From Mesocentrotus franciscanus (lineage: Eukaryota > Echinodermata > Echinoidea > Camarodonta > Strongylocentrotidae), in NCBI GenBank assembly GCA_037976565.1, contig CP137682.1, positions 24,451,973 through 24,515,972 on the forward strand: a stretch of DNA of 64,000 nucleotides, written 5' to 3'. The notes beneath the pieces were generated by a model. It made no database searches. It was not told where the DNA came from and worked only from the letters and a program-made list of their open reading frames with translations. Position numbers and translations under genes: made by a program. Positions within the stretch are counted from its first letter, which is position 1; every line of letters starts with the position of its first letter. Of this stretch, positions 1-11,519 are shown piece by piece.

Positions 1-921
1 GGTCTCCAGACATGGTGGAATAATTTTCTGATTTACATTGCAAATATTGAGCCATCATAATTATATGAAAATATAAATTCAAATTATAGTTTTCGATTTT
101 AATACCCAGAAATGAAAACTTAATTAGCATATTATGCATAAAGTACTATTTCAGCCCATCTTGAAATGTATTCATCCTGTTCAGTTTGACAATGCCAATA
201 TCGATTACATTATTTGAATTGATTTAACTGGGATCTTAGATGGCAGATTATGATAAAAATATGAATTTTGATATCTCTCTGCTGGCAGCTTTTTTGCATA
301 TTTTGCAAATATTATTCCTAATATTGATTCAAAAACTTGTCCACCTTTTTATTGACTTTGAAAACATTGCATTGAACACTTGATTTGTTCAATTTTGGTT
401 ATTTACCACGATGTTGAGATGAAAATATGAATTTTAATCTCTTTAATGTTGTCTCTGAAAATGTTGTCATTGTGTTCACTGACCTTAAAAACATCATTTT
501 AAGAGCTAAAACCCTTTGAATTTAGTATTTAAATGCATATTTTCAAATAAGACAATAGTTTTTTTCTTCATATTATGACAATTTAACTGCTTTCCACTAC
601 TTAGAATTTCTCAAACTTATAGTATGTTGTTTAGAGTATTACATGCATTCCTAGTTCACTGAAGTGTCTTTTGCAATTTGTTTGGGTAAATTAATATTTT
701 GACTGTACTTAAGGACAAAAGAGAATATTAGTAAAGAGAGAAAATTAATTAAGAGAGAGGACTGAGAGAAAGAGAGGTAAAGAAAATGAAGAGAGAAAAT
801 AATCACAGTAAAAAGTTAACCCTAATTTGTTGTTCCACAATGTGTTGTACATGTCAATTTCTAAGATTTTGATTATAATGTGGCAATCGATCATTACCCT
901 GGTAAATCAAATGAGACTCAC
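1..921. other. AT-rich non-coding DNA, no gene seen
   Basis: No open frame with recognisable protein similarity is visible. A short GA-rich purine stretch lies at about 718-800. If the LRR gene to the right continues, this is intron; a further C-terminal exon could lie here or beyond the left edge, but I could not pick one out. Confidence 0.5.
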
Positions 922-1279
922 TCTATGCTTGTCAGGTACTGATGAGTCTTCATGAGTTTGATGATCTCAGCTGCATTCTCGTTGTACAGGCGAATGCAGG
1001 TAATGGACAACTTGGTGAGTCGGGGACATGATGTTTTAACCGCCTTGCAAAATGACACGTGATCATGCAGTGTAGTAGACAGTATACCTATCAAATATCC
1101 CTGGATGTGAAGGTGAGTTAGATGATCGAATGGACAGCAGGCCATTGTAACGATATCTGATGAGACATTCTCCCGTCTTGACCAGTCCAGTTTGAGAGTT
1201 TTCACTCGGGGACATGATGTATGAAGTCCAAGATTCCACAGACTGGTCACATGCTTACCCACCACAGATAGCTCATCTA
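922..1279 (-). CDS. LRR exon near the 3' end of an NLR-like gene
   Basis: Minus-strand open exon of about 118 codons with at least three leucine-rich-repeat cores: VKTLKLDWS, LTHLHIQGY and LTKLSITCI. The pattern, with CPR(V/L)/CPF segments before each repeat, resembles the C-terminal LRR region of echinoid NACHT-LRR proteins (family knowledge, not searched). The lower boundary is a strong donor, GTGAGT, read at 921-916; the codon is split after its second base (ATA GA|G). If this donor is not used, the frame stops at TGA 918-920, giving a terminus ending TSIE. The upper boundary is uncertain. An acceptor TCAG before 1279 gives phase 1 and matches the phase-1 donor of the exon at 2476. An alternative acceptor GTAG before 1304 would extend the open frame by 25 nt but would not join that donor in frame. 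No zinc, kinase or transmembrane motif is seen. Confidence 0.6.
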
Positions 1280-1305
1280 CTGACTCAGATGTTATTTGAC
1301 GAGTC

Positions 1306-2475
1306 TACATGAAACAGCGATGCATAAAGGCTTACTACATATGATTTAAATGGAAACAAACGCTAATGTAAGAAATTATATTAGATAAACTGACCAATTT
1401 TTTTTTAATATAGTACTTTTACTGTTCATATCATGTTTGGTAAATATTCCACAAATATGCAATAATAAAAGGGTTTTCATCAGTTTAATGTATAAAATAA
1501 ATAAATAAACGTGTAGTTTTGAGGAAAATGAGACAAAGAATACAATATTTTTAACTTTTGGATGCCGAGATTATAAATGATAAAGAGAATCTTCCTTTGA
1601 CATTACAGTCATATTCGATGCCGTTCGGATGAACTAAAACTGATTTCTTTTTCCAAAATATTAATAATACCTCTCTGTTTTCCATTTTAGTAACCAGTAG
1701 ATTATGTTCCATTAGGTCTAAACGTGTATTGCCCTCCCTTTAAAAAAAATGGTTTGTCTATCATAAGACTCTTGAAAAGGTGTTTGCGATATTTTGGATA
1801 CAAAACACTAAATTAGAGGATTATCCCCTGTATCATCATGACCGCATTGCCAATACAAGTTTTCTCACATTATTAGCATTATCGACGTTCAAAATCTCTT
1901 AACGTTTTTATTCTTTCTCCGCTTTTCTGAAGCCTTCGTTAAAATGTTTCTTTATTTTGTCTGTTTCCACCAACATGACCAAAGCTAACTTACTAACGAG
2001 GTTCAATCCTCCTTTTTCAATGGAAGATGATGGGATTGTAGTACTCATTATCATCTTTTTATTGTGATATTCGTTCAGCCAGACTACAACAAATCATTCA
2101 AACGATTTCACATTACTGAAAGTTACACATTTGATGATGAAAAAATAAGCAACAAAAATCTCTATAGGAAATAGCAAACGGCAATCATTCACCAATCGAT
2201 ATTTAACGAGCTTTAAGAAAATGTGCATGGTTAAACTGCATCCCAAATTGAAAAATTATAACCGTGCATGTATAGATGTTTGATATATAAAACCATCCAT
2301 AGATTTACTAAACACTGAGCCCGTAGTATATCGTTTTAACTTGATAATACATTATCCTTTCGGCAATTCTTTTATCATTCATATTTAGTCTGTCTAGGTT
2401 TTCTGAACCCCTTCCTTTTGAGCTTGGAACAAAAGAGGATTTTGACTTCAATCTTGGAATAGTAAAGATACATAC
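1306..2475. other. Probable intron of the LRR gene
   Basis: AT-rich sequence between two minus-strand LRR exons with no recognised coding or repeat content. Confidence 0.45.
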
Positions 2476-2605
2476 CAGTGTCTCTATCGTCCATGTCAAC
2501 TCGATTGATATCCCTCAAGCTGAGTGACTGGAGGCGTGGTAGCGAGAGAATGGAGTGTAGTCGACATGGAGTTATGGAAACATACCCCATACTCAGCGTC
2601 TGGAT
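2476..2605 (-). CDS. LRR exon, junction partner of the exon array
   Basis: A 130-nt minus-strand exon, clearly bounded. The acceptor is TTTGCACAG before 2605 and the donor is CTG|GTATGT at 2475. It starts in phase 0 with IQTLSMGYVSITP, contains the LRR core LQSLSLRDI, and ends in phase 1. The start IQTL fits directly after ..EASRSK, the conserved end of every array exon; array donor (AAAG|GTATAC) and this acceptor are both phase 0. This is the strongest sequence link between the array and a real gene. It carries a single LRR, so it probably completes the repeat begun by the array exon. Confidence 0.62.
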
Positions 2606-3450
2606 CTGTGCAAAGACAATTTATCAGTTCACACCAAATTGAAATCCACGATGCGATCCAATTATTGTTTTTACTAACATAAACACCTTTTCAAATCACA
2701 GCTAATATTAAATGAATCTGCATCTCAGTAACGTTATCATTCACTAAGTCTGATTATTTCGTCTCTATATCTGCTATAGTTCAAAGGAATCAACATATCA
2801 TAATAAACAAAAAAGCATTTCAATATGTGTGGCATAATGTATTTCAATAGAGGTACTTAAGGTATTGTATCGGTGGGATGACATTACATCAAAATGATAT
2901 ATTCAAGAGAGTATGTTATAATTTTCCCCTTTGTTTTCAGTAGGCTTATTTCATCTTTTTCCTTCAACATGGATTAGTAAGCATTTTATTAATTCTTCTA
3001 AATTCACTAGATACAAAAGGACACTGGCATGAATATATATCGCTTCAGATATGTGATACATCTGTCACTGGACAGACACGCGAGTTGACACTGTGCTTGC
3101 CATATTGTTGATATCATGTATATTTTAAAAGAAAATTGTGAGAACAGTCAATTATGAGAACAGCAATAGTTGTTACCTGATAACTTGGTCATGTGGACTA
3201 CGATTAAAATCAGTTAAAATCATTAAGTTATAAAACATTATAATCCAAACAGAAATTATTTATCTTCTGTTAGAAACTTTTAGTTGAGGAATACATTAGA
3301 AGTATTTTTTTTCATTTGATTATTTTTGTTAATTAATTTTCATAGATGAATTACCTTACCTATAAATCGAAGAAAAAAAAGACCGAGGTATTATGTTTGG
3401 TTATTCATAGTAGGCCTGTTAGAATGTAACATTTCTACATTACCCAATAG
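2606..3450. other. Non-coding, probable intron
   Basis: AT-rich sequence without a supported gene or recognised repeat. Confidence 0.4.
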
Positions 3451-4012
3451 TAAGCAAATAATTACCGTTGGTGAAGGTGATGGCAAACTATCACTTCCGA
3501 GGCGATCTGGATGTAGCTATCTTTCCGAAGCGAAGCTGAGGAAAGATAGCGTATACATTCAGATCGCCGAGGAAGTGATAGTTTGCCATCGCCTGAAACC
3601 AAAAGGTGATTATTTGCTTTATATTCCACATCGGAAACATTTCACTTCTTCCGTCATTTTAGAGCAACAAGTCATCAATTGACAGCTAGCTAGCAAACGG
3701 TGTACGATATACGTACAGTGCATGCAGTATGTTGGTGTGACCATAGCTCGCGCGTGACCAAAGTTCGCGTACTATTAAACACTAAAAGCGCTTAAAGAGG
3801 AGAGCAATACGCAACGCAAAGTGCGTTGCACCCAGTAGATAGTACTACTATCTACGGGGTGCAACGCACTTTCACTGAAGATAGTAGTACTATCTAGACC
3901 GTGTAACGAACTTTTCTTCTCCCATCAATGATGGGCGAACTATCTTTCATCACGTGATTTACTTTTGACCAATCGTAGAGCAAGATTCTTAGTATGTGGG
4001 ATATAATAAAGA
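3451..4012. mobile_element. Foldback / MITE-like element with nested palindromes
   Basis: A near-perfect inverted repeat spans about 3451-3622: arms at 3479-3527 and 3540-3591 match with few differences around a 12-nt centre (GAAGCGAAGCTG). A second hairpin lies at 3818-3873, with arms AAGTGCGTTGCACCC and GGGTGCAACGCACTT and an inner TAGATAGTA palindrome, repeated in part at 3880-3896. Sequence near 3614-3630 is complementary to 3993-4010 (ATGTGGGATATAATAAAG), suggesting outer inverted ends. No open reading frame is present. A non-autonomous DNA element is likely; family and target duplication were not resolved. Confidence 0.5.
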
Positions 4013-5044
4013 ATAGCCATCTGTCTATAGTCAATAATGATAATAATATCACATGTTATGCAATACATGTGTGTTTAAAATACTTTAAAAATCCAAGTGA
4101 TTTTTAAGATTCCTATATATATTTTTAATTCCATGTTTACATTAAGTAAGAAGGGGGCATCATTCTTCTTAAATGAGCACGTAATGGTTCTTACTTTTTA
4201 ATACTTTTCAGAAAAGGACAAACCTTCCAATATCTCTATCTGATGAGAAAGCGATATAAAAAATTGCCAAGAAAGATCAATAAGTGATAAATACAAGAAA
4301 ATAGTCTACGAGAAAAAAACATTGACAGGGGCTGAGAAAGCGAAAGATAGCGAGCTTGAGAGAAAATGAGAGAGGGAGAGAGAGAGAGAGAATGAGAGAG
4401 GGAGAGCGAGAGAGAGAGAGATAGAGAGCGTGGAGAAGCATAAGTAAGAAAGAGAGAAATGAGACTTAAAGAAAGAGATGGGAGGACGAGATCAGATAGA
4501 GAAAGCTACATAGGAACAAAGTTGAGTAATAGAGAGACGCACTCTATCCTAATACATAAAACAAAGTATACTCTCATATTCCTCAGAAGCTGTAGGATCG
4601 ATTAATATACTGATACTTTTATTTTACAATTAAATGACGGAAGTCTGTCCAAGCGCATCAACTTTCAAAGAGACGGAACGTTTTTTCAAATAAGGGTTTA
4701 GTGGGTGTTGTGTGGCGTAACTAAAATATAATTGAGAACAAAATGATGTATACCATAAGAAATGAATGCATTAATAATGTAATTACTTAATTTCACATCA
4801 GCTGAAAAAAACACAGTTTTAGCTCAGGAGGGCCATTTTTTCGCAGGAGGGGAGGGGCTGGCATCAAGCATTCCACACAAAACTGAAAGGCATAGCTGGC
4901 TTGCTTATACTTGTTTGGGAACTGTTTTTTATTTTTAATGTCCTTTTTTTCCTTCTCTCTTTTGGGTATTTTATATCTTTCTATCTATATTTTCCATGTA
5001 ATATCTTCTTGGGACAATAAATAATCCACACAAAAAAACGTGGA
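4013..5044. other. Non-coding DNA with a GA-rich tract
   Basis: A purine tract, mostly (GA)n, runs from about 4320 to 4520. The rest is AT-rich with no gene seen. A G-rich patch at 4840-4862 (CAGGAGGGGAGGGGCTGG) is too short to assign. Confidence 0.4.
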
Positions 5045-5157
5045 ATACTAGGCCTTTCTACAAGACATGCGCTTAAAAACATGCGTTTAAATGCATCTAT
5101 ATCATTATGACACTTATTCTAGTCAAATGAGTAATTTTTCCAGGATGCATGAGTTTT

Positions 5158-5520
5158 AATAATACTAATAATAATAGCTAGTTCTTATATAGCGCTTTTC
5201 AGGACCGAAGGCCCTCTCAAAGCGCTTTACAGATATATATATTATTACCCCGGTCATCGGATTCAGGCTTACCCGCACACAATGTATGCACATTCTCCAC
5301 TCCCTGGGAGCATTCCAGCCAGGCGTCATTTTTACAAGCGCACACTTGCTAATCTAAGCACATTAGCTTTCGCATCCTACCGGGTACCCATTTAACACCT
5401 GGGTGGAGAGTGGCAAATGTAGATCAATGTCTTGCCAAAGGACATTAGTGCCGCGGTGGGACTTGAACCGCGGACCTTGTGATCCACAGTCCGGTGACAT
5501 ATCCACTCTTCCACGACACC
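5158..5520 (-). mobile_element. tRNA-derived SINE
   Basis: Read on the minus strand, the head is tRNA-like, with a B box GGTTCAAGTCC (5459-5469) and an A-box-like TGGAAGAGTGG (5503-5513). A body follows, then a short AAT/TAA-rich tail near 5160-5176. It is inserted in the intron flanking array copy 1 and replaces part of the unit. The body motif AGCGCTTTACAG belongs to widespread invertebrate SINE bodies (from memory, not searched). Confidence 0.7.
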
Positions 5521-5580
5521 TAAGAGTGCAAAAGTATTTGTAAACAAATCTTTTCCCATAGAAATCGTGTTTGGGTATAC

Positions 5581-5807
5581 CTTTGATTTTGATGACTCGG
5601 AGAGCATCGTTGAGTAGAACTCATCACTCAGCTTCACACCGTCCAGATTCAGTGATCGAAGATCTGGCATGAAGAAGAGATTGCTCGCGTAATGAGAGGA
5701 TGCAGCAGAACCCAGATCCGAGCCAAGGTGCGTTAGCTCCTCAATCTGGTGATGTGACAGGACAGGATGAATAAGGTGAATAGTATTATCAAGTATAGAC
5801 GACATGT
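5581..5807 (-). CDS. Array LRR exon copy 1 (open), the 3'-most
   Basis: This is the copy nearest the unique LRR exons. The exon is 227 nt: acceptor TTAG before 5807 and donor AAAG|GTATACC, GT starting at 5580. The module reads MSSILDNT, then LSHHQIEEL, a variable segment, DLGSAASSHYA, MPDLRSL, a variable LRR strand, KLSDEFYST and SKSK. Here the variable parts are THLGS and NLDGV. It is unusual in lacking the RGLC segment (it reads SNLFF) and in having MLSESS for MASEAS, so it is the most diverged open copy. No signal peptide or membrane segment is present. Like all copies it is an exon piece, not a complete protein; Met at its start need not be a start codon, because several copies lack it. 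Confidence 0.6.
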
Positions 5808-5879
5808 CTAATATAAATATTCTCATTTTCATCAATGTAACATTAAAAAGAATAATATTTGCTTTGTAGAGCAATATAT

Positions 5880-6555
5880 ATAGGCAAGGGTTACGCTAAG
5901 TTGCGTTTTTGCGTCCCGGACTCACCAAAAAACAAGTCTCACGCACAAATTTTGCAAAAGCGGTGAGTAATTGCGTCCCGCAGGACGCAACACAATTTCC
6001 CAGGTTGGTTTCCGGAGGCTGGAGAAGAATCGTTTTCGCATCGTATACTGATTATAATTTCAATGATTTACACATCTTTCAAATCTGTCCATAAAGTGTA
6101 ACAGTAACGAACCATCTGTGACACTAATAAACGATGCGCATGAGACTAATTTTGTTCAAAATTTTGACTGACAGTTCGTCTTCTGCGCACCTGTATAACT
6201 GAATGGAGTGTTTTTGCCCGATTCTGGCGATAAAAGTGTGTTATTTTTGGAACAAATTAGGCTTTTACGATCGCTTTTACGGAATTGATTTTTTTAATCC
6301 ACAAACTGCTGAATTCGGAACTTTTGCCGACATGCTTGACGATGCCTCTGTGTTTTTTACTTCTCGCATTTGCTTTTTTTCGCGCTTTTTTGCTTAATCA
6401 GGCTCGCTAAATCTCGATTTTAGGTAAAATGGGTCTCGCATTTAACAGGAAAAAAAAAAAAAAAAAAAAATCAGATTTTTGCGGGGCCTTGGTTGGTTTC
6501 TTTCTATTTCTCTTTAACATACTTTTTCCAAAAGTGGGGGGATGCTCGAGCCCTG
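5880..6555. other. Foreign insertion of unknown type in the array
   Basis: The unit is interrupted after the acceptor region of copy 1. The DNA here includes a 20-nt palindrome at 5971-5990 (TTGCGTCC-CGCA-GGACGCAA) and an A-run at about 6450-6470. No recognisable protein is encoded. It looks like one or more decayed transposable elements. Confidence 0.4.
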
Positions 6556-6735
6556 ATAATGACACAAGTTCATTCTATTTACATGATTTGTTTCCTTGTC
6601 AGCGTTGTTGTTGATGTTGATTATATTGATATGAGAGTGCTCGAGACTAATGTTTTTCTATGATTTCTTTTTAAAAAGTCATAAAATACAGTTACCCCAT
6701 ATGCACAATAATATAGAAATAAATCCGTTCAATTG
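6556..6735. repeat. Array unit remnant without an exon
   Basis: The stretch carries the intron part of the unit (TTCATTCTATTTACATGATT, then TTGATATGAGAGTGCTCG, then ACAGTTACCCCATATG) and then breaks off before any exon. It shows that the LINE region to the right was placed inside a pre-existing array. Confidence 0.65.
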
Positions 6736-7113
6736 AAATTGGTTTGTTGAGCAAACCTTATTTTGTATTTGTATTTATTTTTTTATTTTTGGTCGGAGGT
6801 CAATTTGAAGACACCGTAGGCTTTAGTTTTATAGCTTTGCCACGTTGCCACCCAGATAGGTCGCACTCTCTCCTTTCTCTTGGAATCCCGGGCTTGGAAT
6901 ATATCTTTGACTTTGTTCTCATATGGAAATGGAGTTGTTTTTTGTTTTTTGAAGATTTGTTTTTTTGATTTATGTGAACACTTTTGGAATAGGAGTTTCT
7001 CTTAAGGTAAGCAAACATTGTGGGCTTTTCAAACAATTTTCAGCACTTCATTATAATTAGCTGCACGATACGTACGCTAATCGAATTTCGCGCCATTTTT
7101 TCCAAAGCCAATC
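6736..7113 (+). other. Probable 5' flank or 5' UTR of the LINE
   Basis: It starts with a small hairpin (GGTTTGTTGAGCAAACC) and ends with CGCCATTTT and CATGGCGGC around the ORF1 start, the kind of GGC/ATGG-rich 5' end seen in some LINEs. No other feature is seen. Confidence 0.3.
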
Positions 7114-7650
7114 ATGGCGGCTCCCTCCTCCGAGCAGGAAAGATCCATGATGAGCAAGGATGAAATGGTATTTCAAACTGTACAAAACCGAAAAAGGGCA
7201 GACAATCCTGCAGATAGGCAACGTGGGAGAAGCTCTAGGCCTACTAATATAGAGAACTTAAAACCAAAATCACAAGCCTCAGAATCGTACTCGTCGAACA
7301 CCACTTTCCACACCACTTCCCCAAACCCCAACCCAATGTGTGTTAATTGTGGAGAAAACCACTCTGCAGCTTACAGTGGGTGCTCACAAGCCAAAATGGC
7401 CAAACAGGTGCAACAAATAAGGATTACAAAGGGGCTAACTTGCGCCGAAGCATCACAATCTTGGCAACAGCAAAACAAACATGAACCAAATCCACAGCCT
7501 ATTCAACTGAAGAATAAACCCAACAAAATATTTAGTAAGGAAACGGAAAAACAAACAAACAAACTACCAGTGCAGAATATTGGTACACCTATTACCTACG
7601 CACAAGCAGCTATTCCTTCATTCCTGACCAGCGCAAACACCACCCCATAA
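7114..7650 (+). pseudogene. LINE ORF1 (gag-like, zinc knuckle), broken
   Basis: Starts at ATG 7114 and stays open for 178 codons. A Cys/His knuckle, CVNCGENHSAAYSGC, of C-x2-C-x3-H-x6-C type, sits at residues about 76-90, as in ORF1 of Jockey/I-type LINEs, where the protein binds the element's RNA. After the stop at 7650 the coding similarity continues in another frame to about 7905 (ending near VAAKRALQ), so the ORF was longer and has been frameshifted. Confidence 0.7.
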
Positions 7651-7904
7651 TTCCAAGACCAGGTTCTGCCTCAGGTACCACAGATTAAAGTCACCATTAA
7701 TTAATCAAGGAACGACAAATGAAACAGCACAATGCACTCCACCTATGACCAACTTTATAGCCTCGGCTAGTGATGAACAAATTATAGATTTTATTTGCCA
7801 ACTAATTTTTAAATTCACAGAAGGTAGAACTGAAAAAGAATTAAATACTCTTGTTTGCGTTGCAGCCAAAAGGGCACTGCAACGAAATAGTACATATGAT
7901 AGAA

Positions 7905-8749
7905 CAAATGATAGTGTTTAATTTATTCGTGTTACTTTCCATTTTACACTGGAACGCCCAGGGACTCTTAGGGCATGGCAATGAATTATTAAATTATTTT
8001 AACTCACAACAAGATTTTAAATATGATATTATTTGCATACAGGAGACCTGGTTTCATAATAACATAATTTTGAATATTCCAGAATATACATGCTTTCCTA
8101 GATAACAGACAAAATAACAGTAGAGGAGGCTGTGCTATATATGTTCATGATAGGATAAAGTACGAGGGTCCTTTCACAGATGCAAACTTAGAATTACAGC
8201 AAATAAATGTTTACATAGGGAAAGAAAAATTGTCAATCGTTAATTATTATAACCCTTGTAATAAACTGAATGAAAATATTATATTATATTAATGGAAAAT
8301 GTATATAAGAATGAAAACATCCTTATAATGGGAGATTTTAATGCTCACAATGTTTTATGGGGCAGCGAGAAAACAGACAAAAACGGTGAAGTAATAGAAG
8401 TAAAAAAAAAGAATAAAAATAAGAACAGTTTGATTATTTTTAACAATGGAGAGGGGACCAGATTAGACCCACGAACGGGGAAAACATCATATCTGGATCT
8501 AAGTATCACGTTTCCTTCTTTAGCGTGTAAGTGTACATGGGGAGTCATGCGGAGTACTTTTGGTAGTGACCACTTTCGAATATCTCTCCAAATGTCTCTC
8601 GAAAAAAGTACGGATCCGCATACAGCAAATGCAAGTATGCCTAATGGAAATGTCGTAGAAAAGCCTTTCTCTTTTAAGAATATAAACTGGTCTAACTTTG
8701 CAAAGAAATGTGAAGAAGTATTAAAGTTGATATTCATAGAAGAGCCCTA
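7905..8749 (+). pseudogene. LINE ORF2, AP-like endonuclease part, frameshifted
   Basis: Endonuclease motifs are spread over three frames: HWNAQGLL and CIQETW (about 7950-8050), RGGCAIYVHD (about 8125-8155), MGDFNAHNVLWG (about 8328-8362) and STFGSDHF (about 8553-8577). The catalytic-type residues N, E, D/N and the terminal SDH are all recognisable. Frame breaks lie near 8100 and 8290. This domain nicks target DNA in active LINEs. The frame ends at 8749, where inserted DNA begins. Confidence 0.75.
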
Positions 8750-9894
8750 AATATGAAGATATTCATATCTACAGAAAGCTTATAAGCCATACATTGAGCT
8801 TGAATGACATTCAAACAATATAACACTTCCGAAAAAGCGAAATTAGGGTGAAAACAATCACCCTATTCTCTGGGACAAATTTGCCCTATTGTCATCCGAA
8901 ACGGCCTTTAGCTGTGACGTAGGAAAAGGAGGCGTGGCTAGTGTGCCACTTCCGGGTATCTAGTAGAATGCATGTATAACAATATAAGGCTGAAAACACA
9001 GCTTCAACTAATGTGTTATTTTACCCTTATTATAGAATAAATTATAATACAACATCGTTTGTAAGTTACTTCTCATTAATATTTCCATCTTGATATTCTA
9101 ACAAATGTATTATTTGTGAAATAAAAACGTTGAAAAATGGGGAAAAAGAAGTTGAAACTATGGCTGTGTCCCCGGCTTTGTTGTACAGCATGCCTGCATA
9201 TATGGGGATTTGGGTGCCGGCGATTTTTACCACCATGTAGTCTCACGTTGACATATCAGTCGGAGACTTCACCTCTTCCACTATGGAAAAAACAGTTAGT
9301 ATTGATTTAATCATTATGATGAATAAAAATAAAATTCAAACAAATCGAAGAATATTTCATTTAGTCGATCGTATCTAGCTAGATTAGCTGGAAAATCGAG
9401 GCGATTCTGCTGTTGTTATACGATTCATCTGCGAGTAGTAAACAGTTATTTTACGGATATTGTCACTTTTTCAATGCCAATAATGACATGAATATTGACA
9501 TTAGGATATGTTTCAGGACGGGAGAGGACAACTGTATATGTCAGATATTGACCATTCAGGCAATATTTCAATCGTTTTGAGAGAGTGGAACTGACATCCA
9601 CTCTATGAACATTTGTGTGTAGATCGCAGTTAGTCTCTATAGCTGCGTGAAGCATATCCCGGCTCTGACGTCACTCACAAAGCCACTTTCCCTTAGGCAA
9701 TTTCGTAGGTCAGGATAGAGTCAATTTAGTGAAATTTGATTTTCGTAAAACACAAAACTGCACACTTTCATGGCATGTTAGCTGCATAAATTGCTTTAAT
9801 AACTCATTCAATTATAAACTTAACTATATATTTGATTTTATTTCCTATAAGTATCAACTTTAAATGAACAGATTATATTAAAAACATATATGTA
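8750..9894. other. About 1.1 kb insertion inside LINE ORF2
   Basis: The endonuclease-RT linker stops at 8749 and resumes near 9895 (MYTQFMEYLKECI), with non-coding DNA between. I found no convincing terminal inverted repeats, target duplication or protein. GACGT-containing patches occur near both sides (8918 and 9667). It may be a nested transposon of unknown family; the exact ends are not determined. Confidence 0.45.
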
Positions 9895-11380
9895 AAGGAA
9901 ATGTACACCCAATTTATGGAGTACTTAAAAGAATGTATAAAGGAAACTGTTCCCCAAAAGAGTAAAAAGAAACAAAATCCGGTCCCATGGAGGACAAAAG
10001 AATGTTCTGTTATAATTAAAGCAAGAAATAAAGCGAGTTACAAGCTCTCTAAAGGTAGAATGATAACGCTGGCAAAATATATATAGATGATTATTGTGAA
10101 AAGAAAACAGAGGCACAACGAGTTCTCCGCCAAGCAGAACAAAGATATTGGCAAGCCTTTTGCACAAAACTGGATCGTTACATGCCTGAGTCAAAAATGT
10201 GGACCTGCATAAAACGACTAAATGGTGTTCCAGGTGCGAGGTCAAAAAAAATGTCATCATTGACGGAAAATGACAAAGAAATAACTCGGGATGATGAAAA
10301 GGTGGATGTATTTGGACGCTACTTCCAATCTTTAGGAGTGAGAGAAGATAAGGTAAATGAACAATATTTTATCAATAGTAAAGAATAGCAGGAGTATTCA
10401 GGATAGTGTTATCAATGAACCCTTTTTACTCATTGAATTATAAAAGGCAGTACAGTAAAAAAAGCGGACTGCCCCTGGTCAAGATAACATTCCTTATGAG
10501 GTGTATGAAAACTTTCCAATAGAAACTAAGAAGGTTATGTTAGATATAATCAACAGGATTTGGGGAACAGGGGAAATACCCCTCCCACTGAAACACTCTA
10601 TTTTGATACCAATTTTGAAAACTGGAAAAGATCCCCGGAAAGCGTCATCATATAGACCCATTTCACTCACATCGTGCTTCGCCAGAAAGACTACAATGGT
10701 ATGTAGAAAAGCATGAGTTACTGCCTAATTTATTAGCGGGTTTGGGACAGGGCGGAGTGCAATAGACAACATAGTTCTCCTAGAAAACGATATTCAAAAA
10801 AGTATAAATTGTAATGAACACATAATAGCTGTGTTCTTAGATATTAAGAAAGCTTATGATAAATTATGGATAAATGGACTACTATTCAAACTCGCCCAAA
10901 AGGGAATAGAAGGGAATTTGTTGCAATATCTACAAAATTATTTGACAGGACGTACCTTTCAGGTAAGAATTAGTAATACTGAATCAAGAACATACGATAT
11001 GCATAATGGACTCCCACAAGGAAGTATTCTGAGTCTACTGCTATTTAATTTAATGATTAGTAATATCCCAACAGATCCTTCAGTGACACTAGCTGTATAT
11101 GCTGATGATTATGTCATATGGGCAGCAGGTAGGGATATATTTCAAATATCGAACAAAATACAAGAATATTTAAATAGGCTACAGACTTGGTTTCGCAGAT
11201 CGATTTCGGCTTTCGGCTGATAAGACAGTCCCTATATTTTTCACAAAAAGTACAATGAACCTCTCACCACCGGAAGTAGAATTAGATGGGAATAAAGTGC
11301 CTTTTCAGAATACTCATCATATTCTGGGGGTAACTTTTGATAAAGAAATTGACCTGAAAGCCACACGTAGAAAATGTTGT
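9895..11380 (+). pseudogene. LINE ORF2, reverse transcriptase part, broken
   Basis: The pieces read in order: linker 9901-10086; fingers region with ILIPILKTGKDP and SYRPISLTS (10600-10675); FLDIKKAYDKLW (10834-10869); GLPQGSILSLLLFN (about 11008-11049); and the catalytic YADDYVIWAA (about 11098-11128). The YADD box is intact, and GLPQGS-x-LS is followed by L where P is usual. After a stop at 11220 the post-RT segment resumes in another frame (HHILGVTFDKEI, about 11308-11345). At least four frame breaks are present. Confidence 0.8.
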
Positions 11381-11519
11381 AAAGAGAGGTAAACAAAAAT
11401 TGAATATCCTAAGATGTTTCACGGGAACTAAATGGGGGAGCTCTTCTTAATACAGGGCACTCATAAGGTCCTTATTCGACTATGGATGTGAGGCTTACGA
11501 TAGCGCTACTACCACTACA

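Noticed and set aside
2308..2499. 63-codon minus-strand frame overlapping the 2476 exon
   Set aside because: It lies in a different frame, mostly in the intron beyond a clear GTATGT donor.
5448..5520. A tRNA gene on the minus strand
   Set aside because: A- and B-box sequences exist, but the body and AAT-rich tail show a tRNA-derived SINE rather than a functional tRNA.
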